64,000 nucleotides of DNA from Ahaetulla prasina (GCF_028640845.1 NC_080543.1:7198959-7262958), one strand, 5' to 3'; positions 30,130 to 41,140 are shown, counted from the stretch's first letter. Made by a program: numbers and translations. Notes: generated by a model from the sequence alone, not told the origin.

Positions 30130-30640
30130 TCAATCCTGAGCTACCAATAGACTCCGTTATTGGCTTGTAATGTGTTAGAAAGGTCTACTAGCTTTTCATT
30201 TCAACCCTGCTGACTCTTGTGGGAATTAACCAGGAGTGAAATCTCAAAATTCCAGATGTACTCGTTGGTTCAGAAAGATCCCCTTTGCTTTTTGCTCTGT
30301 GATACCAGACATCATTTAGAGAATTTCAGATTTGGCACAGGGAAGGGAGACTATACGCAATTTGATTCTTTTGACACAATGTGATTAGATTGGAGGGAAG
30401 CCCATTTCCAAGGCCTTCGTGAGCCCTGAACGTAACGTGGCAGCAATTTTCTCGTTTGCATTGGAGTTAGGTATCAGGTGACTGATTAATCATCCATTTC
30501 CCAATGAATAGAGGAGAGGCAAATTAGTATGCAAATGTAATTGCTGGCAAGGAAGTCCGTGTCAACCCAAACAAAGTCAGATTAGTTGGGGATGTTCCAA
30601 GAACAAATTTACATACTGGGAAAGATATATGTGTGTGTCT
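30130..30640. other. Unassigned sequence
   Basis: I recognise no repeat or coding region. It leads into a TAGA microsatellite. Confidence 0.5.
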
Positions 30641-30784
30641 GTGTGTCTGTCTGTAGGTAGGTAGGTAGGTAGGAAGGTAGGGAGAGAGAGAGAGAGAGAG
30701 AGATGATCGATAGATCAATCGATAGATAGATGGATAGATAGATAGAGATAGAGATAGAGATAGATAGATAGATATAAGAGATAG

Positions 30785-30850
<66 letters not shown>

Positions 30851-30905
30851 GAGAGATAAAGATAGATGATAGTAGCTAGATAGCTAGATAGCTAGATAGA
30901 TGATA

Positions 30906-30964
<59 letters not shown>

Positions 30965-30986
30965 TAGATGATAAATAGATAGATAG
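30641..30986. repeat. (TAGA)n microsatellite complex
   Basis: TAGG, AG and long TAGA runs, with GATAGCTA interruptions near 30870-30900. Confidence 0.95.
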
Positions 30987-31321
30987 CAGTGGTTACTACC
31001 GGTTGTGTAGATGTGGCTTGGTGGGCATGGCATGGCTTGGTGGGCATGGCATGGCTTGGTGGGCATGGCATGGCTTGGTGGGCATGGCATGGCTTGGTGG
31101 GCGTAGGAGGGGAAGGATACTGTAAAATCTCCATTCCCTCCCCACTCCAGGGGAAGGTTACTGCAAAATCCCCATTTCCTCCCGATCAGCTGAGACTCAG
31201 GAGGCCAAGAATAGATGGGGGTGAGGCCAGTCAGAATTTTTACTACCGGTTCTCCAAATTACTCAAAATTTCTGCTACCGGTTCTCCAGAACTGGTCAGA
31301 ACCTGCTGAAACCCACCTCTT
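30987..31321. mobile_element. hAT MITE with internal 19-bp minisatellite
   Basis: It starts CAGTGGTTACTACCGG and ends with 'gctgaaacccacctc'. ATAGATAG flanks both sides, though this is weak evidence inside TAGA repeat. A 19-bp unit (catggcttggtgggcatgg) repeats about 4.5 times at 31014-31102. Confidence 0.75.
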
Positions 31322-31332
31322 ATAGATAGATA

Positions 31333-31546
31333 AGCCAAAGGCGCACGAAACGCTGTTCCCTTCCCACCAAAAAGGTGGTCCCTATTTTTCCACTTGCATT
31401 TTTTTACCTGCTTTCGAACTGCTAGGTTGGCAGAAGCTGGGACAAGTAACAGAAGCTCACCCCCGTTACGCTGCACTAGGGATTCGAACTGCTGAACTGC
31501 CGACCTTTCGATCGGCAAGCTCAGCGTCTTGAGCCACCGCGTCCCT
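31333..31546 (-). mobile_element. Sauria-type SINE, truncated
   Basis: The plus strand runs 'caaaggcgcacgaaacgctg' to 'ttgagccaccgcgtccct', the complement of the SINE head and first half of the body. The tail half is missing. Confidence 0.88.
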
Positions 31547-32217
31547 GAATTGACCCTTATCTAGCCCCAATTTAGTGCTAACCATTAGCGGACTAAATTC
31601 TCGTGTACAGGTAGATCTCGACTTACAACAGTTTGGTTTTAGGGACCGTTCGGACTTGGAATGGCACTGAAAAAAAAGCCCCTTCCAGCTCTATTCTGAA
31701 TTTGAATTTCTCTCGCCCATGATCCATCCTTGATCGACTTGTAATGAATGTGAAATCCAGAAAAGCACCAGGTGATGAATAGATTAGAAAGCCTTGTCGT
31801 TATTTTTTTTCCCCTCCACCTCTCTGCCAATCGTTTTGATTATAATTCAGTGATCATTTCCATATTTTCTTGAACATTCGAAGGTGCACGCTGATTTGAC
31901 AGGTTTCTCCCATTTCCACGCAGGTGTTCGGTGACAATTACGATTGCCTTTCATGGCTTATTTCCACGTTTTCCCCCCCATCCTTAATTCTTCCTACAAT
32001 CGCGCGGAATGCCAAATTGGCATTCATGCACAGCATTTAACGTATCATTTTATCACCCAGTGGTGCCTTTTCCCCTTAAGGCTAATTGCCTTTCCTAATA
32101 TCTATTGACAACGAGGTCCTGGTTCGGCAACGATCCCCCTGTAATGTTAATTAATAGTTTCCCCGTGGTTGGTTTATTTTAGTGCTCCCTCTTCAGCACA
32201 GCTGGAATATTGGGTAT
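31547..32217. other. Mostly unassigned; short pogo-like MITE end at 31607-31672
   Basis: 'acaggtagatctcgacttacaacag' and 'gggaccgttcggacttgg' match the MITE end. The rest has no recognised feature. Confidence 0.5.
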
Positions 32218-32787
32218 TGTTGTGTCTCGTCCGATCTCACCACCACAGCCGGGGTCTGCTTATCTGCTTCCGAACGCTGAAGAATGTCCTAGCATGCCTC
32301 CCGGCCCCAGCCCTGGCTCCATGCCCAGACAGGCTGAGGAGGGGGCATCTCCCGGCCCCAGCCCTGGCTCCATGCCCAGACAGGCTGAAGAAGAGCAAGT
32401 ATCTCCAGCCCCCAGCTCTGGCTCCATGCCCAGGCAACTAGACCCCTCCCCCTCCTCCACAGCATGTGAGCCTGAGGGAGGTCAATTGCCAACAGCTGCA
32501 GACTGGAGTGACCCTCGCGTCAGAAGACTTGATAGATGGAGGCAACAGAAGGAAGGGAGGGGCAGGCCTGGATAAGTGCTGAATCATGGAGCCACACCCC
32601 ATGGCCTATATAAAGGATCTGCTTTCTGGCAGTCTCTGAGTCAGGCAAAGTCTAAACATATCTTGCTGAAGTCACTTTCTGGTCTCCTGCCTGCCTTGAG
32701 GACTTTGCTAGGACTTTGGCAGAGCTGCAGAGGCACGCCTGATTCGGATTCCTGACCCGGCCGTCAGCGGAGGAGTGGGACACGACA
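32218..32787 (+). mobile_element. Solo LTR, family C (TSD GGTAT)
   Basis: The 570-bp element is TGTTGTGTCTCG...GGGACACGACA with exact GGTAT at 32213-32217 and 32788-32792. TATA box 'tatataaagg' lies near 32609. U3 holds a tandem of about 48-51 bp ('cccagccctggctccatgcccagacaggctga') repeated about three times, which produces long frames on both strands. Confidence 0.95.
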
Positions 32788-33040
32788 GGTATGAATCCCA
32801 AAGCCTTTTAGGAAAACGATCGTTCTGCAACCATAGGAAATTTATTACAGTCATTGAAGAATAAGGAAGGAACCTCAAGAATACAGATTTTCTTAAAGGT
32901 ACAGTAGCTTTTAATATTCTGATTAGGGCTTTGCTGGACCAACTAGGAAGTCAGTTGTATTCTAAAAAAAAAATTGTATGTGTGTGTGTGTGTGAATGTA
33001 ATTTTTCCACTGCTTACTTTTATTCTAACCATGTTACTGT

Positions 33041-33404
33041 TGTGGTCCGTTAGTAGCCTGCGGAGCTGGCAACGGAGTTGGACAGCGATGCGGCTGAGGA
33101 AGAGCGTGAGCCACTCCTGGAGGCTGGCTCCTCTTTGATTCAGCTGCTCTTGCCTTCTGGCAGCTCTTCTCATGCGTGCATTAGGAACAGGCTCCTCCTG
33201 TTCCTCTGCCTCACTACTGTCAGCCTCTGGAGGATCCGGAGTCCGCACCTCACTCCCCGATGGCCCTGGCCCCACCTCAGCCTTCGACACAGAGCCCTCA
33301 TCCGGGCCTTCCCCAGCCTCCAGGAGCAGCCCTTGTTCTTCCTCATCCTCATCGCTGTCCGACTCCACTGCCAGCACCACAGGCTGTAGGCGGACCACAA
33401 CACA
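33041..33404. mobile_element. Rearranged LTR B: inverted 5' ends
   Basis: It begins TGTTGTGGTCCG on the plus strand (33041 to about 33133), then switches to minus-strand LTR B sequence ending 'gcggaccacaaca' at 33404. Both halves derive from the same LTR end, joined tail to tail. This palindromic arrangement suggests an inversion or two opposed, truncated copies. Confidence 0.65.
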
Positions 33405-33575
33405 ACCCTTTGCTCAAGCAGGAGACCCTCTACCCATTTCAGACAAATGGCTGCCCAATCCCTTCTTAAAAACTCTCAAAATTCTTAAATTTTCTTCCTC
33501 CTGTATGTTCTCCAGGAATGGGATCCCCTCTACCACAAATAATTTCATGCTTTGGGTACAATTACAAAAAGATCA
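33405..33575 (-). mobile_element. CR1 LINE 3' fragment
   Basis: 'gctcaagcaggagaccctctacccatttcagac' and 'cccaatcccttcttaaaaactctc' complement the CR1 C-terminus. Confidence 0.75.
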
Positions 33576-33896
33576 GCATGCATTCTTATGCCGCCGGTTA
33601 TCACATGACAGAACTGTCATACAGTAGAACAAATGTACCCCTATCAGAACCACAATCGGTGGAACCAACGTATAACCCTAAGGAGCATCTCCCCGCCATC
33701 CCAAAGTTTCGTTAATGTGCACCTGCAGATTAGAAATGCAGAGAAAGCACGCACGATTTCATTCCGTAACATCTGAATTTTTTAAAAACAGGGAACAATA
33801 GGCTCCTAAATACATCAGTGCTTCTTGTAAAAGAAGACTACGTAATTTGGAATGTTGGAACCAGGAGTGGAGGAAGAACTTCATCAACATCTTTAG
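33576..33896. other. Unassigned sequence
   Basis: No recognised repeat or gene. Confidence 0.45.
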
Positions 33897-34162
33897 AAGG
33901 GCCGCGGTGTGGCTCAGGCTGTAAGAAGCCTGTTATTAAAACACAGCTGCCTGCAATTACTGCAGGTTCTAGTCCCACCAGGTCCAAGGTTGACTCAGCC
34001 TTCCATCCTTTATAAGGTAGGTAAAATGAGGACCCAGATTGTTGGGGGGGCAATAAGTTGACTTTGTAAATATAGAAATAGAATGAGACTATTGCCTTAC
34101 ACACTGTAAGCTGCCCTGAGTCTTCGGAGAAGGGTGGGATATAAATGTAAACAAATGAAAAA
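33897..34162 (+). mobile_element. tRNA-derived SINE with L2-like tail
   Basis: Head 'gccgcggtgtggctcaggctg', B box 'ggttctagtccc', tail 'gctgccctgagtcttcgg' and an A-rich end. Same family as 6872. Confidence 0.85.
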
Positions 34163-34273
34163 AAAATGAAAATGTAGAAGATGGCAAGATGGCAGCAGAA
34201 AATATCAAAGACAAGGCCTGACCGTTGACATTTCATAACCAATCTTGAGTCTTTGTTTTTTTTATAATCTTTG

Positions 34274-34722
34274 TCATAATATATATAAAAGTGAAAACCA
34301 CTCGCGCATTAATCACGAAATCTCCAGAACCGTAAAGCCTACAAACTTGAAATTTGCCACTTATGTTCCTCTTGGCTTCTAGGTGCTCACTAAGAAAGGA
34401 TTTTTTGAAATGACCATCAGAGCATTCATATTTCCTATATTACGATTAACACACTCTGATGCTAAGGAGTTGTACTCTCCCTCCACGCTTGAAAAGAAAT
34501 CTGTTCCAAATGCAAAACACAAGCAGCGGAGAAGAGTTTCACTTTCAGTTTTACTTTCACAGCAGCAATCAGGGGATAGGATAGGGGAGGCTTCTGTGGG
34601 GCAAGGGGAAAGAAGGGGAAAGAAGAGGCCGATCGTAACTGCTCATTAATTTTCAAGCTGTAAGTTTCGATTTATCAAGCTCGATCACATAGTTTCGTAG
34701 CAAAGCACGGGTATCCAGCTAG
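34274..34722 (+). mobile_element. Non-autonomous Helitron
   Basis: It begins TCATAATATATATAAAAG, carries the typical 5' block 'atcacgaaatctccagaacc', and ends 'caaagcacgggtatccagctag', a CTAG terminus as expected for Helitrons. No Rep/helicase coding remains. Helitrons leave no target duplication, so none is expected. Confidence 0.8.
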
Positions 34723-35263
34723 GCTCAACTTCTAGCTTTAAGCTGCAACGTATTGGTAGTCCTTGACTTATAGCCATTTCTTTAGTGATCATTCGAAGTT
34801 ACAACAGCACTGAAAAAAGTGACTTAGAATGGTTCTGTTCTGACCTAGGCTCCCTTAAAAAGCAGGAAGCAGGAATTGGTCCCAGCAAAACCTCTTTTAT
34901 TTACACGACTGTGAATTACGTTCATTCACAGTCAGCAAGGTTTGTCCAAACAGTTTTTCAAAGGAATATTTCTCAACGCACCTTATCTCACTTGGCAAGC
35001 TGCCACGTAACTTGTTTCCAATCGCAGTACAAGGCAAAACTTGGCACAGAGTCTCTTAGAGTCATGAACAGAACTTTCCACTTTTGAAACGACCAACCGA
35101 ATGAATTGTTTCCTGCAAAAGCCCCCCCCCTTTCACTCCTCTTTTATTTCCTTGGGAGGGGCCAATCATCTCCAAGGTGTGGCTTTACTCCTGAGTCAAC
35201 CCTGCCTTCTGAGTTGTTCTTGTCTTCTGGCAGCTCTTCGCATGCGCACACTGGGAACGGGCT

Positions 35264-35756
35264 TGTTGTGACTCCAGCCCCCGAACCTGGCCCCATGACT
35301 GAAAGTGACTCCGAGAGTGAAGGGGAAGGGCCGGTAAGGCTTACCTCGGGTGCACCAATTCCTTTGGCCCAGCTCCAGGAGCCAGAACCAGACCAGTTGG
35401 AGGACGTAATGAGGCTGTCATCCCCTGATTCCTCCCTTCTCCCAGCTACGCCTTCAGACCCAGCTGACAATAATAATAATCAAGCTTGGATCGACCTGTG
35501 CTTCAGAATATTAGAGAGGTGGCATCATCAAAGGGAAGGGTGAGGCAGGAGCCCCACCCCACAGGATATATAAGGAGCTTTGGAACTGCTCTCCATTCAC
35601 GGGAAGCAAAAATTAGCTGAACCATTTCAAAGAGAGCTGAAAGTCTTACTCTGTGAGTCATTTGTTTGAACTTTGGCAGGCAGCTGCAATTTCTCTGCCA
35701 GGACTGATAAGAGCCGTGAATCCACTTGCTCCGAAGTGGGGAAGGAGACAGAACAG
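35264..35756 (+). mobile_element. Solo LTR, family A, nested (TSD GGGCT)
   Basis: The 493-bp element is TGTTGTGACTCC...GAGACAGAACA with exact GGGCT at 35259-35263 and 35757-35761. TATA box 'tatataagg' is near 35567. The 145-aa frame at 35106-35543 crosses its U3 and is not a gene. Confidence 0.94.
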
Positions 35757-35800
35757 GGCTCCAGATGTTCCTCTGCCTTACTACTGTCTACCTCCCTCTC

Positions 35801-36316
35801 TGTCGTGTCTCACTCCTCCTCTGACGGCCGGGTCTGGGAAGTCTGCATCAGGCGTGGCCACGAAGCCTCTGCAGCTTTGCCAAATTCCTGTCAGAGTTCT
35901 CAGGGCAGGCAGGAATCCAAGATGTGACTTCAGCAACCAGTTGAGACTTTGCCTGACTCAAGGAATGCCAAAAAGCAGATCCTTTATATAGGCCATGGGG
36001 TGTGGCTCCATGACTCAGCACTTATCCAGGTCTGCCCCTCCCTTCCTTTTGCTGACGTCGCCTCTCCATTCTCCGGAAGCGGGGATCTGTCCACTTTTCG
36101 TCCTCCTGCTCAGCTGCCGGCAATTCTAGCTCGTGGCTGGCTTCGTGCTCACACGCTGTAAGAGGGAGGTTTGTTTGCTCAGTCTGTCCGGGCATGGTGC
36201 CAGGGCTGGGGGCTGGAGGCATGCCAGGCCATTCTTCTTCACTATCAGTCTCTGGCTCAGATAGCAGGAGATGGGAGGGGCCCGGCTGGGGAGAGGAGGG
36301 CGGACGAGGCACAACA
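35801..36316 (-). mobile_element. Solo LTR, family C, nested, minus (TSD CTCTC)
   Basis: The 516-bp element is TGTCGTGTCTCAC...GAGGCACAACA on the plus strand with exact CTCTC at 35796-35800 and 36317-36321. It has the same length as, and is very similar to, 50302-50817. The reverse TATA 'cctttatata' is near 35981. Confidence 0.95.
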
Positions 36317-36679
36317 CTCTCTGCCTCTGATGCAGAGCCCTCGTCTGAGCTTTCCCCAGCCCCAAAGACTGGCCCATGTTCCTCCCCAACCTCCTCACTG
36401 TCTGACTCTGCTGCCAGCTCCGGTGGCCACCAGTGGGCCACAACATGTTTTTCACACTTACAGCTATTGTAGCATTCTCTTGGTCCAGTGATGATAATTC
36501 AGATGCTTGGCAACGAGCTCATATTTATGATGGTTGCGGTGCCCCATTTTCCGGCCCTCTGTCAATCAAAGTCAACAGGCAACGCCAGATTCACATAACA
36601 ACCACGTTACGAATTTAACAACCGCAGTGATTCACAAGAAGATCTTGTGCGGCTGTCATTTGACGATCATTTGGCAGCC

Positions 36680-37434
36680 GTCTCCAAGAGGGCTTTTTAA
36701 CAAGTCCGCTTGGTTCACCAGTTGCGCCCCTTCCTTGACCGGGATGCCTTATGCATGGTCACTCATGCTTTGGTCACTTCCCGTTTGGATTATTGCAATG
36801 CTCTCTACATGGGGCTGCCCTTGAAGTGCACCCGGAGGCTTCAGTTAGTTCAGAATGCAGCTGCGCGGGTAATAGTGGGAGCAACTCATTGCTCCCATGT
36901 AACACCAATCCTGCGCAGTTTGCACTGGCTTCCTGTGGTCTTTCGGGTGCGCTTTAAGATTTTGGTTACCACCTTTAAAGCGCTCCATGGCTTAGGGCCC
37001 GGGTACTTACGGGACCACCTGCTGTTACCCCATGCCGCCCACCGACCCGTACGCTCACACAGAGAGGGCCTTCTCTGGGTGCTGTCCGCCAGACAATGTC
37101 GGCTGGCGGCCCCCAGGGGAAGGGCCTTCTCTGTTGGAGCTCCTACACTTTGGAATGAACTTCCCCCTGGTTTACGTCAAGTGCCTGATCTTTGGACTTT
37201 TCACCGTGAGCTGAAAACGCATCTATTTATTCAAGCGGGACTGGCTTAGACGTTTTACTAATTTTAACTGGGGTTATTTATATTTTAGTATTTTAAATTG
37301 TTTTAAATTCTGGCCATTTTGTAATATGTTTTGTTTTAGTTTTGTTTTAAAGTGTATATTGTTGATTTTTTATTTGGCTGTACACCGCCCTGAGTCCTTC
37401 GGGAGAAGGGCGGTATAAAAATCGAAAAAAATAA
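36680..37434 (+). mobile_element. L2-like LINE C-terminus and 3' UTR
   Basis: The frame 36710-37249 encodes VHQLRPFLDRDALCMVTHALVTSRLDYCNALYMGLP...LQLVQNAAARVIVGA...LHWLPVVFRVRFKILVTTFKALHG...APTLWNELPPGLRQVPDLWTFHRELKTHLFIQ, uninterrupted to its natural stop. The 3' end is 'caccgccctgagtccttcgggagaagggcggt'. Severely 5' truncated. Same family as 41097-46997. Confidence 0.93.
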
Positions 37435-37559
37435 ATCTGTGGACCTCAACTCCCAGAGTTCCCCAGCCAACCACCAGAAATAAATAAATACATAAATTCA
37501 ATACTAGAAAGAATCTGCTATTGTAACCTTCGAATAAAAGTTGTGTTAGCACCGTCCCA

Positions 37560-37812
37560 AAGGATGTTTTTTTTTTTTTTTCCAAGAGGCAACTGGACTT
37601 TTTTCTTTGAAGACATTTCGCCTCTCCTCTGAGAAGCTTCTTCAGCTCTGATTGGATGGTGAGGAATGGAAGGATTCATCGTGTACCGTAGCTGAAGAAG
37701 CTTCTCGGAGGAGAAGTGAAACGTTTTCCAAGAAAAAAAACCCCAGTTGTCTCTTGAAAAAAAAAAATAGTGTCTTTGGAGACAAATGTGACCTGGATGA
37801 CTGAGAATCTCC
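37560..37812. mobile_element. Penelope-like fragments, inverted hammerhead-like pair
   Basis: On the minus strand CTGAAGA is at 37639-37645 with GAAAT at 37615-37619. On the plus strand CTGAAGA is at 37692-37698 and GAAAC at 37718-37722, with a strong stem II (GCTTCTC/GAGAAGT). 'tgtctttggagacaaatgtgacctgg' follows. Confidence 0.55.
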
Positions 37813-37887
37813 TTAGACAGGTATTATCGCTGATGACTTTGAAATTTTGGTCTGGATTGCATCAAAGGATCGACAATTACTGTAGCT

Positions 37888-38007
37888 CAGGGGCCTGCAA
37901 ACTTGGCTCTTTGAAGACTTGTGGACTTCAACTTCAGCTTTGCTGGCTGAGGAACTCCGGGAGTTGAAGTCCACAAGTCTTCAAAGAGCCAAGTTTGCAG
38001 GCCCCTG
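37888..38007. mobile_element. Palindromic hAT MITE
   Basis: CAGGGGCCTGCAAACTTGGC at the left is repeated inverted at the right (gccaagtttgcaggcccctg). The arms extend about 50 bp with few mismatches, so the whole element folds into one hairpin. Flanks CTGTAGCT and CTATAGCT match at 7 of 8. Confidence 0.92.
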
Positions 38008-38015
38008 CTATAGCT

Positions 38016-38300
38016 TTACAACAAAAGTAGAACAGGCGTATTTACACGGCATTGGATTCCTAGCCTGGTCTACCTTGGAGGACTGATTCACCCTTCCGTT
38101 GTTTTTAATAAGCGTGCAGTGCAAACAAGTGTACATTGCCGTCTCAATGCAGAGCATTGGTACATAGAAGATATAAATACAAATAGTATCCATAAGCGAT
38201 GAAGACATAACTAACTGAGTCACCACTGTATCATCCTCAAGTCAGAGAAGTTGAAATCGCTCAGTTCCATAAAACGCAGGCTACAAGGTCTCTATTTTAA
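38016..38300. other. Unassigned sequence
   Basis: No recognised repeat or gene. Confidence 0.45.
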
Positions 38301-38342
38301 CAGAGTGACAGAGTTGGAAGGGACCTTGGAGGTCTTCTAGTC

Positions 38343-39256
38343 CAGTGGTCCCCAACCGGTGGCCCGTGGACCACTGGTGGTCCGTGAGAACATTTTGGTG
38401 GTCCGCCGAAAAGTTATATGCCTTTTTTTATATTGCACTAAATACTATTTATCTTTTTTTTAAAAAAAATCATATTACTGGTCCATGGGATTTAAAATTA
38501 TGAATTTATTTATTTATTTTATTCATTTATTTTATTTATTTATTAGATTTTTATACCGCCCTTCTCCTGAAGGACTCAGGGTGGTGTACAGCCAAAGATA
38601 AAACTCAATATATATACAATTAAAACCAGAATTTAAAACAAAGCAAATTACAAAAAAGGCCGACATTAAAATTTAAAAATTTAAAACCCTAAAACAATAA
38701 AAACACAATTTAAAATAGTAAAACTATTATGCCAGTTCCGCTTGAATAAATATGTATGTTTTTAGCTCACGGCGAAAGGTCCGAAGATCAAGCACTTGGC
38801 GTAAGCCAGGGGGAAGTTCGTTCCAAAGCGTTGGAGCTCCAACAGAGAAGGCCCTACTCCTGGGGGCCGACAGCCGACACTGTTTGGCGGACGGCACCCT
38901 GAGAAGACCCTCTCTGTGTGAGCGTACAGGTCGGTGGGAGGCATAAGGTAACAGCAGGCGGTCCCATAAGTACCCGGGTCCTAAGCCATGGAGCGCTTTA
39001 AAGGTGGTAACCAAAATCTTGAAGCGCACTCGAAAGACCACAGGAAGCCAGTGCAGACTGCGCAGCAGTGATGTTACGTGGGAGCCACGAGTGGCTCCCG
39101 TTACTACTCGCGCAGCCGCATTCTGGACTAACTGCAGCCTCCGGGTGCACCTCAAGAGCAGCCCCATGTAGAGAGCATTGCAATAATCCAACCGAGAAGT
39201 GACCAGAGCGTGAGTGATTTAATGGTCCCTGGGGTCCAAAAGGTTGGTGAACCCTG
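38343..39256. mobile_element. hAT element, relative without the coding fragment
   Basis: Ends CAGTGGTCCCCAACC and GGTTGGTGAACCCTG with exact TTCTAGTC at 38335-38342 and 39257-39264, in a minus-strand CR1/SINE tail. It keeps 'atattgcactaaatactatttatc' where copies 1 and 2 carry the captured segment. An L2-like LINE fragment (about 38528-39219) is inserted in it. Confidence 0.9.
38528..39219 (-). mobile_element. L2-like LINE C-terminus and 3' UTR
   Basis: The minus-strand frame 39191-38727 reads MDYCNALYMGLLLRCTRRLQLVQNAAARVVTGA...RFKILVTTFKALHGLGPGYLWDRLL...LWNELPPGLRQVLDLRTFRRELKTYIFIQAELA. The tail 'accgcccttctcctgaaggactcagggtgg' is at the left edge. Confidence 0.92.
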
Positions 39257-39299
39257 TTCTAGTCCAGCCCTCTGCTCAAGCAGGAAACCCAATTGCCAT

Positions 39300-39794
39300 T
39301 TCAAACAAACGTGCCCCAAAATTTTTGTTCTAAATCGCAGGAGTAACTCGATTGAAATATTCCATGTGAATTATGCTCTTCAGATTCCTAGGTAAAAGCT
39401 TATTCTAACTAGCATCATCCTTCCCTTTGATTAAATAACAGTTCATTCAATCTTGCAGGAAGTGACCCAGTTCCCTCTTTTGCTATTTTTTTTTTTTTTT
39501 GCTATTTTTTTTCTAGACTAGAACTAAAGGCATACGTATGTAAAACGTTACCAAGCAGAGACTACGCGGTGGCTCCTGTCACAACGCAAGCCTTTCCTTA
39601 CATGAAATATAACAGACGGAAATAAAAATCAATGGGTCGGTGTTGCACTGAACTACCCAGAGCAAAATATATGATGAAAGGTTTATGAGGGTATCCTATA
39701 GACATCTCTCTGCTTGTCACATCATGCAGCTTGCTTACATCTGTATTCCTTGGGCGAGTCTCTCATTATTCTCTCTTTTTAAAAATTGTATACG
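39300..39794. other. Unassigned sequence
   Basis: Continuation of a degraded CR1/SINE tail to about 39420, then no recognised feature. Confidence 0.45.
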
Positions 39795-39945
39795 TGTTGT
39801 GTCTGCGCCCCCCGAGCTGGGCCCCCTTCCAGAAAGTGACTTGGACAGTGAGGGGGAAGAGCCGTCAGGACTTACCTCGGGAGCACCGGCTTGCCTGGCT
39901 CAGCTCCAGGAGCCAGAAACAGGCCAGGTGGAAGAGAAAAGTAGA
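39795..39945 (+). mobile_element. LTR A, 5' part (split by CR1)
   Basis: TGTTGTGTCTGCGCCCC opens the LTR. U3 continues to 'gccaggtggaagaga' and breaks where CR1 begins. The other part is at 48311-48688. Confidence 0.85.
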
Positions 39946-41096
39946 TGAACTTTTTGCTAGTCAGCTAACTAAGGTATGTAGGAAGCACATCACAGTAGTA
40001 ATGGGGGATTTTAACTACCCTGACATCAACTGGGAAACAAACTCTGCACCAAGTGGAAGATCCAACAGGTTCCTAACAAACCTAGTAGACAACTTTGTTT
40101 CCCAAAAAACAGAGAAGGCGACAAGGGGATCAGCCATATTGGACTTAATTCTCACTAACAGAGATGAAATGATAGAAGGTGTTGAAGCTACAGGAACCTT
40201 GGGGGCAAGTGACCACGCAATATTGGAATTCAACATTAAGCAAATACAAGTAGTAGAACAAAGTCAAACTAGAGTCTTGGACTTTAAGAGAGCTAATTTC
40301 AATAAACTTAGAGAGATCTTGAGAAGGATTCAATGGATGAGAATCCTCAGGGGGAAAACAACTCAAGAAGCTTGGGAAATTTTGAAAAGTGAGATTATAA
40401 AAGCACAGTCTAACACAATACCAATGAAGAAGAAAAATAGTAGATCACAAAAGAAACCAGCATGGATGCATAAAGAACTATCTGACAAATTGAAAGACAA
40501 AAGGACAAATATAAAAGTGGAAAGAGGGGCAAATAACTAAGGCAGAATATCAGCAACAGCCCGAGCCTGTAAAGATGAAGTGAGGAAAGCTAAGGCTCAC
40601 AATGAACAAAGGCTAGCGACAAAAGTAAAAATAATAAAAAGCTTCTTCCAACATGTTAAAACAAGAAAAAGTCAAGGAAACAATTGGCCCATTGCTGGGA
40701 GAAAGTGGCAAGAAGATGACAAGCAACAGGGAGAAAGCAGATCTACTTAACTCATATTTTGCATCTGTCTTTACACAAAAGGAAAAAACAATCCAACCTA
40801 TCAAAAACAGCACTACAAAAAACAGATTAGAAACACAAGTTAAAATAGGGAAGAAAATGGTAAGTGAACACCTGTCTACCCTAGACGAGTTCAAATCACC
40901 AGGACCGGATGGATTACACCCCAAGGTTCTGAAGGAACTGGCAGACGTGATCTCAGAACCACTGAACTATATCTTTCAAAGATCCTGGAGCACAGGGGAG
41001 CTGCCAGAGGACTGGAAAAGAGCTGATGTAGTTCCCATCTTCAAAAAAGGAAAAAAAACAGATCCAGGAAACTACAGACCTATCAGTCTGACCTCA
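39946..41096 (+). pseudogene. CR1 LINE: endonuclease end and start of RT (5' part)
   Basis: The first frame (to 40540) reads VCRKHITVVMGDFNYPDINWETN...AILDLILTNRDEMIEGVEATGTLGASDHAILEFNI. These are the GDFN and SDH motifs of the APE-like endonuclease, whose N-terminal half is missing. After a stop, 40653-41096 encodes DEFKSPGPDGLHPKVLKELADVISEPLNYIFQRSWSTGELPEDWKRADVVPIFKKG...YRPISLTS, the start of the reverse transcriptase. An L2-like LINE interrupts it after 'cagtctgacctca'. 5' truncated and non-functional. Confidence 0.95.
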
Positions 41097-41108
41097 AGGT
41101 CAACACCT

Positions 41109-41140
41109 TCTGCGCATGCGTCAAGATGGCGCGGTGACGA
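41109..41140 (+). promoter_or_regulatory. Putative promoter motifs at LINE 5' end
   Basis: Within about 30 bp lie TGCGCATGCG (41111-41120, near the NRF1 consensus), AAGATGGCG (41123-41131, the YY1 core) and TGACG (41136-41140, CRE half site). They sit 14-44 bp from the element's 5' end, where an internal LINE promoter is expected. YY1 plays this role in mammalian L1. Confidence 0.5.

Larger units (their letters stand above)
34836..36445 (-). mobile_element. Solo LTR, family B, minus, split by two further LTRs
   Basis: The left edge is TGTTCTGACCTAGGC and the right edge GGGCCACAACA; the intact plus-strand relative is at 55047-55625. Removing the LTRs at 35264-35756 and 35801-36316 restores continuity of the family B order. 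Flanks ggttc and tgttt agree only partly, suggesting an old insertion. Confidence 0.85.
34752..36640. mobile_element. pogo/Tigger-like MITE hosting three LTRs
   Basis: The left part 'ggtagtccttgacttatagcc...aaaaaagtgactta' runs 34752-34830. The right part 'tttttcacacttacagctattg...aacaaccgcagtgattcac' runs 36446-36640. Read together these form the MITE consensus order, so the 1.6 kb between them was inserted. Confidence 0.85.
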
